Source: JANPPS01 sp964242575 (GTDB lineage Bacteria > Pseudomonadota > Alphaproteobacteria > Acetobacterales > Acetobacteraceae). From it: a stretch of DNA of 64,000 bases. Below are positions 44,767 to 54,164 of this stretch, one piece after another. The notes under the pieces were generated by a model. The model ran no database searches. It was not told the origin of the DNA and saw nothing but the letters and a program-made list of their open reading frames with translations. Made by a program: the position numbers and the translations under genes. The stretch's first letter is position 1; every line of letters starts with the position of its first letter. The stretch is taken from contig CAXTCN010000003.1 in NCBI GenBank assembly GCA_964242575.1, positions 59,631 through 123,630 on the forward strand, in the 5' to 3' direction.

Positions 44767-45630
44767 ATGTTGCACGAGATTGCTCTTACAGAAGCGCCAT
44801 ACCCTGGTGCTGCGTTGCACGCGCCCTACGTGGCGTCCGGCCGGGCCGCCACAACCGAACGCCGCCGGTTGGAACGCGACCTGCGCCGCGCAACTGACAC
44901 TGGCCGCCTGGTGCTGCATTACCAGCCGCGGATCGCTTTGGATTCCGGCCAGGTCATATCAAGCGAGGCCCTCATTCGCTGGCCGGACCGGCGCCGGGGA
45001 ATGGTGCTGCCAAACTTCTTTATCCCCGTCGCCGAGCGGAGCGAGCTGATCAACCGCATCGGGGCATGGGTCCTGATCGAGGCGTGCGCCGAGGCGGCGC
45101 GATGGGGCTGCGGCGTCGTATCGGTCAACATCTCGGCCCGGCAGTTGCAAACCGGCGTGCTTCCAACGCAGCTCGCCGCTGCGCTGGAACAATCCGGACT
45201 GCCAGCCGACCGGCTGGAGCTGACCGAAGCGACCCTGATGGACGGCAGCCTGGATATGCTGCTGACGCTATCGGCCATCCGGGACTTGGGCGTTGGCCTG
45301 GCGCTCGATAACTTCGGCACCGGCTACGCAAGCCTGTCCATGCTAAAGCGCCTGCCACTCACGGTGTTGAAGCTGGACCGCTCGCTGGTCCACGAGCTTC
45401 CAAGCAACCGGGAAGACGCCGCGGTCGTGCGGGCCGTCGTGGATGCGGGCCATGCCTTGGGCTTCACCTTGGTCGCGGAGGGGATCGAGACCGAACAGCA
45501 ACGCGCGTTCCTGTCCGTCACGGGCTGCGACCAGGGCCAGGGTCACTTGTTCAGCAAGCCGGTGCCGGCCGACCAGGCGCGGATTTGGATGGCGGACCCG
45601 AACAAACCCGCTTCAACTTGCGCGCAGTGA
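44767..45630 (+). CDS. EAL-domain protein with altered DDFG motif
   Basis: EAL domains hydrolyse cyclic di-GMP or act as its receptors. The 287-residue protein is almost only an EAL domain, preceded by about 45 residues without a sensor or membrane segment. Present are Glu67 in SSEALIRW, Asn121 in VNISARQL, Glu154 in ELTEATL, Lys202 in VLKLDRS, Glu238 in VAEGIET and Gln258 in DQGQGHLF. The DDFGTGYSSL loop reads DNFGTGYASL, so the second metal-binding Asp is Asn182. Activity may therefore be reduced or lost. The ATG at 44767 is the best start. Confidence 0.9.
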   Translation: MLHEIALTEAPYPGAALHAPYVASGRAATTERRRLERDLRRATDTGRLVLHYQPRIALDSGQVISSEALIRWPDRRRGMVLPNFFIPVAERSELINRIGAWVLIEACAEAARWGCGVVSVNISARQLQTGVLPTQLAAALEQSGLPADRLELTEATLMDGSLDMLLTLSAIRDLGVGLALDNFGTGYASLSMLKRLPLTVLKLDRSLVHELPSNREDAAVVRAVVDAGHALGFTLVAEGIETEQQRAFLSVTGCDQGQGHLFSKPVPADQARIWMADPNKPASTCAQ

Positions 45631-45666
45631 CTTGCGGACGGCGGCCTGCTGCGCCAGCGTCCACCC

Positions 45667-45945
45667 ATGCAAGTCATGACCACCGCTGGCGCCTGCACCG
45701 ACCCGACCGAGACCTTGATCCTGGCGCTCGCGGCGCAAAGGGGGCCAGGGAAGTCCATCTGTCCCAGTGAGGTCGCGCGTGCGCTGCGCCCGGACTGGCA
45801 GGCGCTCATGCCCGTAGTTCGGCAAGCCGCCGCACGGCTGGCGCTGGCCGGACGGATCGAAATATTGCGTCATGGCAAGCCGGTGGACCCGGCCAGCTTC
45901 AAGGGCGTGATCCGCCTGCGCATCCTGCAGGACGCCGCGTCATGA
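45667..45945 (+). CDS. DUF3253 domain protein
   Basis: A 92-residue protein of unknown function with the DUF3253 pattern: GKSICPSEVARAL, WQALMPVVRQAAARLALAG, IEILRHGKPVDPASFKGVIR. The helical layout looks like a small winged-helix fold, which would suit nucleic acid binding, but this is inference. It starts 36 bases after the EAL gene and its stop overlaps the ABC transporter start (ATGA), so the three genes may be expressed together. A second ATG three codons in is also possible. Confidence 0.8.
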   Translation: MQVMTTAGACTDPTETLILALAAQRGPGKSICPSEVARALRPDWQALMPVVRQAAARLALAGRIEILRHGKPVDPASFKGVIRLRILQDAAS

Positions 45946-47723
45946 ACGGCGCGAAGGAGTTGCTGTCCGACGCCTGGCGCCTCGCTGCGCCGTACTACCG
46001 GTCAAACGAGCGCTGGTTCGCCCGGCTCCTGCTCGCGTCCATCGTAGGGCTGAGCCTGTTCCTGGTCGCCATGAACGTGGTGCTGAGCTACTGGAACCGC
46101 GCATTCTTCGATAGCCTGCAGAACAAGGACCAAGAGGCCTTCGTCAACCTGCTGCTGTTCTACCGGTCGGGCGAGGCTGGGTTCATGCCCGGGTTCGTCT
46201 GGATTGCGGCTGTCTACATTCCCGTGGCGATATACCGGACCTACCTGAACCAGTGGCTGCAAATCCGCTGGCGGCGCTGGATGACAGAGCATCTGCTGCG
46301 CGACTGGCTGTCCGACCGCGCTTACTACACCATCAGCTTGACCACCGATCCTGGCAACAGCGGGACTGACAACCCGGACCAGCGCATCGCCGAAGACCTG
46401 AAGGGCTTTGTGGACGACACGCTGCGGCTCGGCCTCGGCCTGATGTCGAACGTCGTGACCCTGCTGAACTTCGCATTCATTCTCTGGTCGCTGTCCGGGG
46501 TGCTGAACCTGTTCGGCATCCCGATCCCCGGCTTCATGCTTTGGGCCGCGGTGATCTACGCTGTTGTCGGCAGTTGGCTGACCCACCTGGTCGGACGCCC
46601 CCTGGTCCCGCTGAACTTCCAGCAGCAAAAGGCCGAGGCGGATTTCCGCTACTCCCTAGTCCGCCTGCGGGACAACACTGAGGGCGTGGCGCTCTATGCG
46701 GGCGAGGCCGAGGAGCAACGTATCCTGCATGGCCGTTTTGGCGCGGTCGCGTCCAACTGGTACCAGATCATGCGCCGGAATAAGCTGCTCAACGCCCTGA
46801 TCGCCGGGTATGAACAGCTCGCGGCCATCTTCCCAATCGTCGTGGCCTCGCCCCGGTACTTCAGCGGCGCAATCACGCTGGGCGGTTTGACCCAGACATC
46901 CGGCGCGTTCGCCCGCGTCCAGGGAGCGCTGTCCTGGTTCATCGAGGCTTACGCGTCGCTGGCCGACTGGCGCGCCACCGTGATTCGCCTGACAACCTTC
47001 CGCCGGGCCGTGGATGCGGCGAAGGCGCTGGCAACCCAGACTGCGGCGGTGCAGGCAAGCGCCGGGGACGCAGTCGGCCTGCGTGGCGTGACGTTGTCGC
47101 TGCCGGACGGCACCCGGCTGCTGGAGCACGGCACGCTCGAGTTCCCACGCGGCCGTTCGACGGTCATCTCCGGCCGGTCAGGCACCGGCAAGTCCACCTT
47201 GTTCCGCGCACTCGCGGGCATATGGCCGTTTGCCACCGGCGCCATCGAGCGGCCGCCCGGCACCTACCTGTTCCTGCCGCAACGGCCTTACATCCCGCTC
47301 GGCACCTTGCGCCACGCCGTGACCTATCCGGCCCCCGAACATAGCTTTAGCGATGCCGACGTGCGCCAGGCCTTAGCCGGTGCCGGGTTGCCCGCCTTGG
47401 CCGGGGCGCTCGACGAGGACCAACCATGGTCGCAGCGCCTATCCGGCGGTGAGCAGCAACGCTTGGCCATCGCCCGCGCCCTATTGCTCCGGCCAGACTG
47501 GCTGTTTATGGACGAGGCGACTGCAAGCCTCGATCCCGAAGCCGAGGCCGAGCTTTACGGCGCGTTGCGGCGCGAGCTGCCGGACACGACTATCATTTCC
47601 ATCGCGCACCGCCCCGCGGTCGCAGCATTCCACGATGAGGCACGGGTGTTCCGCCGCATCCCTGGACAACCCGGCACCCTGGAAAACGTCGCACCGACGC
47701 ACGCGGTCAGCCCTGCCGAATGA
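45942..47723 (+). CDS. SbmA/BacA-like ABC transporter, fused permease and ATPase
   Basis: The 593-residue protein joins a membrane domain of the SbmA/BacA type (NVVLSYWNRAFFDSLQNKD, YLNQWLQIRWRRWMTEHLL, NPDQRIAEDLKGFVDDTL) to one ATPase domain. The ATPase has Walker A GRSGTGKSTLF, signature RLSGGEQQRLAIAR and Walker B DWLFMDEATASLDP. This matches the YddA/ABCD group, linked in other bacteria to transport of peptides, vitamin B12 or fatty-acyl compounds. The substrate cannot be told. It overlaps convergent recQ by 17 bases. Confidence 0.9.
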   Translation: MNGAKELLSDAWRLAAPYYRSNERWFARLLLASIVGLSLFLVAMNVVLSYWNRAFFDSLQNKDQEAFVNLLLFYRSGEAGFMPGFVWIAAVYIPVAIYRTYLNQWLQIRWRRWMTEHLLRDWLSDRAYYTISLTTDPGNSGTDNPDQRIAEDLKGFVDDTLRLGLGLMSNVVTLLNFAFILWSLSGVLNLFGIPIPGFMLWAAVIYAVVGSWLTHLVGRPLVPLNFQQQKAEADFRYSLVRLRDNTEGVALYAGEAEEQRILHGRFGAVASNWYQIMRRNKLLNALIAGYEQLAAIFPIVVASPRYFSGAITLGGLTQTSGAFARVQGALSWFIEAYASLADWRATVIRLTTFRRAVDAAKALATQTAAVQASAGDAVGLRGVTLSLPDGTRLLEHGTLEFPRGRSTVISGRSGTGKSTLFRALAGIWPFATGAIERPPGTYLFLPQRPYIPLGTLRHAVTYPAPEHSFSDADVRQALAGAGLPALAGALDEDQPWSQRLSGGEQQRLAIARALLLRPDWLFMDEATASLDPEAEAELYGALRRELPDTTIISIAHRPAVAAFHDEARVFRRIPGQPGTLENVAPTHAVSPAE

Positions 47724-49533
47724 CCGCCAGCACCGCCGCGCCGTAGCGCTCCAGCTTCGAGCCGCCGACGCCTTTGATTTCCGCCAAGTCGTCGAGGCTC
47801 GCCGGCAGCGAGGCAGCGATGTCGCGCAGCACGCTGTCGTGGAAGATGACGTAAGGCGGCACCGACTGCTTCTTGGCCTCAGCCGACCGCCAGGCCCGTA
47901 GCTGGTCGAACAGGTCGCCGCCATCCGCACTGGCTACCGGCGCCGTGGCGCGCTCGGGCCGTGGCGCCTTGGTCCGCACCGGCGTCGCCTCCTCGCGCAG
48001 CATGACCGGCGTCTCGTTGCGCAAGATGGGCCGGGCCAGGTCCGGCACCAGCGACAAGCTGGCGAAGTTGCCGCTCTCGGTCCGCAACGCCCCGCGCGCG
48101 ATCAACTGCCGGATCACCCCGCGCCAGAACCCGACCGGCTGGTCGCGGCCGATGCCCCAGGTCGGCAGCCGGTCATGGTTGTGCTTCGCCGTCATCGGCG
48201 TCTCCTGCCCGCGCAACACAGACACGATATGCATCGCGCCGAACATCTGTCCGGTGCGGTAAATGGCGGACAGCACCTTCTGCGCCGCAACCGTGCCGTC
48301 GAACAGCGCAACCGGCGTCGTGCAGCTATCGCAGTGCCCACACGACCCACCCAGCTCCTCACCGAAACATGCCAGCAGCGACCGCGTGCGGCAGGACGTG
48401 GTTTCCGTGAGCGTGATCATCGCCTCCAGCCGCTCGCGCATCACTTGCTTCTGCGTCTCGGGCGCCACGGACTGCGCGAGCCAGTGGCGCGCCCGGGCGA
48501 TGTCCTCGCCGCCATACAGCAGCAGCGTGTCGGCCCGGTCGCCGTCCCGCCCGGCCCGGCCGATCTGCTGATAGAACCCCTCCGGACTGTCCGGCATGTC
48601 TAAATGCACCACGAACCGCACGTCCGGGCGGTCGACGCCCATGCCGAACGCGATTGTTGCCACCATGATGACCGGCTCGCCGCTGCGGAAGCGCGCCAGC
48701 CCAACCCGCTTTTCCATCGCCGACAGCCCGGCGTGGAACGCCACCGCCGGCAGGCCGTCCTTTTTCAGCCGCGCAGTGGTGCGCTCGGTCTTGTTGCGGC
48801 TGTTGCAGTAAACGATGCCGGCCTGCCCCTTGCGGCGCGCGAGGAAGCCCAGCAGCTCCTGCGTCTCCTCCGACTTGGCCTGCGCGGCAATATGCAGGTT
48901 GGGGCGGTGGAAGCTTGCGGTGAACACCGCCGCGTCCTCCATGCCCAGCGCTTGCAGGATGTCGCTGCGGGTCCGCGGATCGGCCGTCGCCGTCAGCGCA
49001 ATGCGCGGCACGCCTGGGAACGTGGACGCCAGCCGGGCCAGGCCGCGATACTCCGGCCGGAACTCGTGGCCCCAGGCCGACACGCAGTGCGCCTCGTCGA
49101 TGGCGATCAGCGCGATCTGGCGCCGGGTCAGGCGGTCGAGCGTGCCCCGCATCAACAGGCGCTCGGGCGAGACATACAACAGGTCGAGCCGGCCCGCTGC
49201 CAGCTCCTGGCTGATCCGCAGCGCCTCGTCTGGATCAACCTCGGAGTGCAGCGCGCCGGCGGCAATGCCGAGCTGCTGCAATGCCGCAACCTGGTCGTCC
49301 ATGAGCGCAATCAGCGGCGACACCACAATGGCAGTGCCAAGCCGGCACAGCGCCGGGACCTGATAGCACAGGCTTTTGCCGCCGCCGGTCGGCATCAGCA
49401 CAAGCGCATCGCCGCCCGCCAGCACCTCGGTGATGACAGCCTCCTGCAAGCCACGGAACGCGGGGAACCCGAACACTTGGCGCAGCACGTCGTTCGGGTC
49501 GGGAGGCGGCCGGTCTTCTGGCCGGATCAGCAT
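47707..49533 (-). CDS. recQ: ATP-dependent DNA helicase RecQ
   Basis: RecQ unwinds DNA 3'-5' in recombination and fork repair. The 608-residue protein has Walker A LMPTGGGKSLCYQVPAL, IAIDEAHCVSAWGHEFRPEY, a motif VI region QQIGRAGRDG, a zinc site with four Cys between CRTRSLLACFG and CGHCDSC, a winged-helix RQC part, and a C-terminal HRDC domain. All expected motifs are present. The ATG is at 49531-49533. No SOS box was seen upstream. Confidence 0.96.
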   Translation of the reverse strand: MLIRPEDRPPPDPNDVLRQVFGFPAFRGLQEAVITEVLAGGDALVLMPTGGGKSLCYQVPALCRLGTAIVVSPLIALMDDQVAALQQLGIAAGALHSEVDPDEALRISQELAAGRLDLLYVSPERLLMRGTLDRLTRRQIALIAIDEAHCVSAWGHEFRPEYRGLARLASTFPGVPRIALTATADPRTRSDILQALGMEDAAVFTASFHRPNLHIAAQAKSEETQELLGFLARRKGQAGIVYCNSRNKTERTTARLKKDGLPAVAFHAGLSAMEKRVGLARFRSGEPVIMVATIAFGMGVDRPDVRFVVHLDMPDSPEGFYQQIGRAGRDGDRADTLLLYGGEDIARARHWLAQSVAPETQKQVMRERLEAMITLTETTSCRTRSLLACFGEELGGSCGHCDSCTTPVALFDGTVAAQKVLSAIYRTGQMFGAMHIVSVLRGQETPMTAKHNHDRLPTWGIGRDQPVGFWRGVIRQLIARGALRTESGNFASLSLVPDLARPILRNETPVMLREEATPVRTKAPRPERATAPVASADGGDLFDQLRAWRSAEAKKQSVPPYVIFHDSVLRDIAASLPASLDDLAEIKGVGGSKLERYGAAVLAVIRQG

Positions 49534-49620
49534 GGGTTATCCAACAATCGTCCTCGAAACCGTAGCCCTAAGATTGCCTGCCGAAGACTCCGGGCGTCAA
49601 CTTCTGGTTGCACGGCTGTT

Positions 49621-51255
49621 CTATGCCGCTGCTGCGACGGCGTGCCCCGCGGTCAAGCGCCATATCCGGTCCAACCGCTCCACCCCGGTCAACCGATGAA
49701 CGATCAGCACCACCGTCCGCCCGGCTGCCACGTCATTCAGGGTCTGGAAAAACGCCAGCTCGGTCGCGGCGTCCAAGCCCGTTGCTGGCTCGTCCAGCAG
49801 CAGGATGGACGCCCGTGACACGAGCGCCCGCGCCAAGGCGACCCGGCGGGCCTCGCCACCCGACAAGCCGCCCGCTCCCAACATCGCATCAAGGCCGCCC
49901 GGCAACGCGTTGATCCTGGCAGCGACCTGCGCCTGTTCAAGCGCGTCCCAGAGTTCAGCATCGGTCGCATCCGGGCGGCCAAACAGCAGGTTGGCCCGCA
50001 CGGTGTCCCGGAACAAGTAGGTGTCCTGGCCCAGCCACGCCATCCGCGACCGCACGTCCGCAGCGCGCAAGCGGGCCAGGTCAACGCCGCCCAGCAGCAC
50101 CCTCCCTGACTGCGGGCTGGCCACCTTGAGCGCGAGCGCCGCCAGCGTCGATTTGCCAGCGCCGGACGGTCCCAGGATCGCTACCCGGCTTCCGGCGGCA
50201 ATATCCAGCGTGAGGCCGTCCAGCACGGCGGGACGGTCCGGCTGCCAGCGGAACTCGACCGCCTCGAACCGGAGGGCGGTGCCGGTCGGCGGCGGGTCGG
50301 GGTCCAGAGGGTCCGGCGTCGCTGGAATGCTGTCGGCCACGCTCACGACGCGTTCCGCGGCGCCGGCTGCATAACCGGCCAGCACGCCAGCCCGGGGCAT
50401 GCCTGCCACGATCTCGAACGCCGCCAAGGTCAGGAACACGGACGGAACCAGCACCCCCACGGAGCCGCCCCCGAGCACAACCAGCAGCAAGGCAACCTGG
50501 CTGCAAAGGAAAGCGCTGGCCTGTGCCAGCGCGGCCCGGCGCGCCACGGTGCGCTGGGCCGCGATCAAGCCGTCCTCGCGCGACGTAAGGGCATCAAGCA
50601 TTCGATCCTGGGCATCGTAGGCCAGGATCTCCCGAATGCCGTCCACCGTGTCCAGCGCCGCCGTGCGCAGGCTGGCGTATGCCTCGGCCAGCCTTGTTCC
50701 TTGCGCCTGCGTGCTGCGCGCCGCGTATGCCGGCAGCGCCACGGCCGCCATCACGAACAACAAGCCGACCAGCGTGGCCGTAGCCAGGCCGGAGGCCGCC
50801 ACCGTAGCGACCAGAACCGGGAGCAACAGGACCGCGGCCACGCCCGGGACGGCGATACGCAAATAGAGCCCGTCCAGTGCCTCGATGTCCCCCACCACCC
50901 GGGAGAGCGCATCGCCCGAGCGCAGCATGCCGAGCCCACCGGCCGAACGGTCCGCGAGGCCGCGAAACAGCCAAATCCGCAGCGCCGCCAGGAACCGGAA
51001 CGTGGCGGAGTGGGTAATGAGCCGCTCGAAGTACCGCAGGAACACGCGGCCCACGCCCAGCCCGCGCACTACGCCGGGGAGCACCAGGACCGCCATAAGG
51101 CCCACTGTGGCGTCGTCCGGACGCAGTGCGCGCCCGGCTGCGCCGACCGACAACGCCAGCAGCGCCGCCACGGTCAGCAGGGATGCAACAAGGCCGGCCA
51201 GCAACCACCCGACCGACCCGCGCCCCACCCGCGCGATGCGCAGCACTGCGTTCAA
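49621..51255 (-). CDS. cydC: Thiol reductant ABC exporter subunit CydC
   Basis: CydDC exports cysteine and glutathione and is needed for assembly of cytochrome bd oxidase. The 544-residue protein has an ABC exporter membrane domain with a VFLRYFERLITHSATFRFLA segment typical of CydC. The ATPase domain has Walker A LGPSGAGKSTLA, signature GLSGGEARRVALARAL and Walker B ILLLDEPATGLD. The start is TTG 51255 (TTGA overlap with cydD) or GTG 51246. No cydAB genes are in the window. Confidence 0.92.
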   Translation of the reverse strand: MNAVLRIARVGRGSVGWLLAGLVASLLTVAALLALSVGAAGRALRPDDATVGLMAVLVLPGVVRGLGVGRVFLRYFERLITHSATFRFLAALRIWLFRGLADRSAGGLGMLRSGDALSRVVGDIEALDGLYLRIAVPGVAAVLLLPVLVATVAASGLATATLVGLLFVMAAVALPAYAARSTQAQGTRLAEAYASLRTAALDTVDGIREILAYDAQDRMLDALTSREDGLIAAQRTVARRAALAQASAFLCSQVALLLVVLGGGSVGVLVPSVFLTLAAFEIVAGMPRAGVLAGYAAGAAERVVSVADSIPATPDPLDPDPPPTGTALRFEAVEFRWQPDRPAVLDGLTLDIAAGSRVAILGPSGAGKSTLAALALKVASPQSGRVLLGGVDLARLRAADVRSRMAWLGQDTYLFRDTVRANLLFGRPDATDAELWDALEQAQVAARINALPGGLDAMLGAGGLSGGEARRVALARALVSRASILLLDEPATGLDAATELAFFQTLNDVAAGRTVVLIVHRLTGVERLDRIWRLTAGHAVAAAA

Positions 51256-52922
51256 GCCGCGCCCTGCACCGGCTGCGCCTGGCCGCCCGGCAGATCAATC
51301 CGGCGGCCGCTGAAGGCGTGGGCGGCGGCGGAGTGGCTGGCAAGGATCACCGTCCGTCCCAGCGCGAGCCGCCGGAGGCTAGCGAACACGTCCGCCTCGG
51401 TCGCCGGGTCAAGGTGCGCAGTCGGTTCGTCCAACAGCAGCAGCGGCGCGTTGCGTATGAAGGCGCGTGCAATCGCCACCCGTTGCGCCTGCCCGCCGGA
51501 CAGACCGTATCCGCCTTCGCCGATACGGGTGTCCAGTCCATTGGGCAGCGCCGCGGTGAACTGGGTGACGCCGGCGGCAGCGGCGGCCTTTTCCAGCTCC
51601 GCCTCGGTCGCGTCCGGACGGCCAAATTGGATGTTGTCCCGGATGGTGCCGGCGAACAGCATCGGCCGCTGGCCGATCCAGGCGGTCATGCGCGCAAGCG
51701 ACTGCGGCGTGACCGAAGCTATGTCGGCACCGTTCAGCGTGATCCGCCCGGCGGCAGGCCGCACGAAGCCGAGCAACAGCTCGATGACGGTGGATTTTCC
51801 GGCGCCGGATGGTCCGACGACAACGACCGTCTCCCCGGCCGGCACCCGGAAGCTCAGCCCGTCCAGCACCGGGCCGCGCTCGGTGTTCCAGGCGAAGCTG
51901 ACGTTCTCAAACGCGACCGTGACGCCGGTGGCGCTCACCGTCCGCGGCGTCGGAAGCGCCGCCGCCTTCTCCGCGTCCGGCAACCCGGTGAAGGCTTCAG
52001 CAGCCCCCGACGCCTGCATTCGGTCCTGGTACGCGGCCGAGAAGGTGCGGAGCGGCGCGAAGAACTCGACGGCCATGACCAGTGCAAACACGGCAACCGC
52101 CGGGTCGGCTCCGGTGTGCCAGGCCAACGCGTAGCGGCCCGCCAACAACACAAGTGCCGCGGCGGCGGCGCAGTCCAATGCGGCGGACGACAGGAACGCC
52201 AACCGCAGCACGCGCATGGTCCGCGCCCGAAGCTCGTCCGCCGCCGCGCGCAACCGCTGTGCTTCGTCCTCGGCACGACCGGCTAGCACGATCGTGGCAA
52301 TGCCGCGCACCCGGTCGAGAAAGCGGGCTTGCAGTTGCGCTAACGCCTCGAACTGCCGGTTGGACGCCGCAGCCGCGCCAACCCCGGCCAGCGCCATGCC
52401 AAGCGGCACCAGCAGTCCCATCCCGAACAGGATCAGCGCCGCCAGCGGATCGACCAGCAGCACTGCCACCCCAATTAGCGCCGGTGACAGCACAGCCAGC
52501 GTCGCGGCGGGCAGCCAACGGGCAAACAGGCCGTCCAACCCCTCAATCCGGTCTATCGCGAGCGCCGTCACCGTGCCAGGCGGCATCTGGTGCAACGCGG
52601 TCGGCCCGGCCGCAAACAGCCGACAAAACGCCACGGAGCGCAGCCGGCGTCGTGCGGCGGCCCCGGCCTCGAACGCCAAATCCTCGGACCGCAACCCGAG
52701 TGCGGCCCGCGCCGCGGCGGCCAGCACGAAACCCGCTGCCCACTGCCACAGGACGCTCGCCGTCCCATCCAGCGCGTGCGCAAGCAGTTGCGCGATGCAC
52801 CAGGCCTGGACACACCCGGCCATGGTGGCGCACACGCCGAGCAGGACCACGGGGCGGACCGCGCGCCGGCCTTTGCGCATGTTGTCCGCTAGCCACTCCT
52901 GGCCGGGACTGCCCTGCTTCAC
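51252..52922 (-). CDS. cydD: Thiol reductant ABC exporter subunit CydD
   Basis: The 556-residue partner of CydC. It has the exporter membrane domain with the family segment FRTFS-like FFAPLRTFSAAYQDRMQAS. The ATPase has Walker A VGPSGAGKSTVI, signature YGLSGGQAQRVAIARAF and Walker B LLLLDEPTAHLDP. Translation starts at a GTG at 52920-52922 without a strong ribosome binding site. cydD and cydC overlap and likely form an obligate heterodimer. Confidence 0.92.
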   Translation of the reverse strand: MKQGSPGQEWLADNMRKGRRAVRPVVLLGVCATMAGCVQAWCIAQLLAHALDGTASVLWQWAAGFVLAAAARAALGLRSEDLAFEAGAAARRRLRSVAFCRLFAAGPTALHQMPPGTVTALAIDRIEGLDGLFARWLPAATLAVLSPALIGVAVLLVDPLAALILFGMGLLVPLGMALAGVGAAAASNRQFEALAQLQARFLDRVRGIATIVLAGRAEDEAQRLRAAADELRARTMRVLRLAFLSSAALDCAAAAALVLLAGRYALAWHTGADPAVAVFALVMAVEFFAPLRTFSAAYQDRMQASGAAEAFTGLPDAEKAAALPTPRTVSATGVTVAFENVSFAWNTERGPVLDGLSFRVPAGETVVVVGPSGAGKSTVIELLLGFVRPAAGRITLNGADIASVTPQSLARMTAWIGQRPMLFAGTIRDNIQFGRPDATEAELEKAAAAAGVTQFTAALPNGLDTRIGEGGYGLSGGQAQRVAIARAFIRNAPLLLLDEPTAHLDPATEADVFASLRRLALGRTVILASHSAAAHAFSGRRIDLPGGQAQPVQGAA

Positions 52923-53116
52923 CGATACCGGCCCAAGTCTTGCCGCATCTAACCCCAGCGTGCCTGAAGCCGCGGCGACCCGGTGGACAGCTCAGGCGTC
53001 GCATCCGCAGGGCACACGCCCTCGATAACGCTTACTCGGTGTCCAAGGTCCATCCAGGCATTCCCGCAATGTCGTTCAGGATGTGCCGCGCAATGCGGTT
53101 CACTGCAAGTCAGGCA
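52923..53116. other. 194-base gap between cydD and the sensor kinase
   Basis: This is the longest gene-free gap in the window. It lies upstream of cydD and downstream of the kinase, both on the minus strand, so it must hold the cydDC promoter. I saw no good -35/-10 pair. CGCAATG occurs at 53065 and 53089, and again at 53124 in the end of the kinase gene, where it forms CATTG-CCG-CAATG (53118-53130). Confidence 0.5.
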
Positions 53117-54118
53117 TCATTGCCGCAATGCAACCGGGTGCAACATCGGACGGTTCGGCCGGAGCGGCAGGCGGACTCGGTAGTGCGTGCCAGTGGTTTC
53201 ATCCACCGTGAGCGTGGCGCCGAGCTGACGGGCGAACCCCCGGATGAGCTGGATGCCGATGCCGTCCCGCACGCCAATTTCGGTGTTGACCCGTCCTGCC
53301 GGAATGCCGACGCCGTCATCCTGCACGTTCAGCTCCACCATGTCGCCCTCTTGGAGAAGCCGCACCGCGATGTTGCCGGACCGCCCACCTGGGAAGGCGT
53401 ATTTGACAGCGTTGCTCACGGCCTCTGTCACAATAAGCGAGAGCGGCACAGCCTGGTCGCTAGACATCTTTAGCTCAGGCGCGTCGATGGTCAGTTGTAG
53501 CCGCTCGCCCACAGTCTCGCCAAACGCCGTGAACAACTGCTCGCAAAGCTCTGTTAGGAACTCGTGCATATCAATGGTGTGAATCTCGCCATGGGCATAG
53601 AGGTGGCGGTGCAACGTCGCGAGCGCACGCACGCGGTCCCGGGCGGACTGGAACTCGGCATGCGCCTCAGGCTGGCGGATGCGGCTGGACTGTAGGTTTA
53701 ACAGGCTCGCGACAATCTGCAGGTTGTTCTTCACCCGGTGATGAATTTCCTGCATCAGCAGTTCCTGCTGCTGCATGGCCTCCATCAGCCGTCGTTCTTG
53801 CCGTTTCAACAGGACCGTTGAACGCTTGAGGCGTACCGCCAGCCGGCGAAGGTCAACTGGAAGGCTGGATACATGCTTTGGATTGAACACGCCGGTACGG
53901 CGCCAGGCTACCATGGCTTCAGTCAGCCGGGTTATGTGCACCTGGACAGCAAAGTGCGCGCCGAACCATGCCGTTAGCAGTCCACATGCCCAAAACAGGG
54001 CAACAACAAGCCATGACTCGCCGCGCAATACAACGGCAAGGGCAAGAGGCAAGCTCGCTGCAGCGCAAACAAGGACCACACGGCCTGCAATGGAGGCCGG
54101 AGGCATGGGCCTCCGCAT
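53117..54118 (-). CDS. HisKA_2-family sensor histidine kinase, PhyK-like
   Basis: The 333-residue protein has two N-terminal membrane segments (VVLVCAAASLPLALAVVL and VVALFWACGLLTAWFGAHFA) with almost no periplasmic loop and a charged coiled linker. The HisKA_2 phosphoacceptor box QEIHHRVKNNLQIVASLLNL follows (His about residue 126). An ATPase domain has the N-box VTEAVSNAVKYAFP and G1 DDGVGIP. Kinases of this family beside nepR usually control the PhyR response regulator. The start is uncertain: ATG 54118 is used, with ATG 54106 and TTG 54187 in frame. Confidence 0.87.
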   Translation of the reverse strand: MRRPMPPASIAGRVVLVCAAASLPLALAVVLRGESWLVVALFWACGLLTAWFGAHFAVQVHITRLTEAMVAWRRTGVFNPKHVSSLPVDLRRLAVRLKRSTVLLKRQERRLMEAMQQQELLMQEIHHRVKNNLQIVASLLNLQSSRIRQPEAHAEFQSARDRVRALATLHRHLYAHGEIHTIDMHEFLTELCEQLFTAFGETVGERLQLTIDAPELKMSSDQAVPLSLIVTEAVSNAVKYAFPGGRSGNIAVRLLQEGDMVELNVQDDGVGIPAGRVNTEIGVRDGIGIQLIRGFARQLGATLTVDETTGTHYRVRLPLRPNRPMLHPVALRQ

Positions 54119-54164
54119 AGTCAGGGTAGCTGCTGGGACCGGCCCGCAATGACCCGATATGCGC

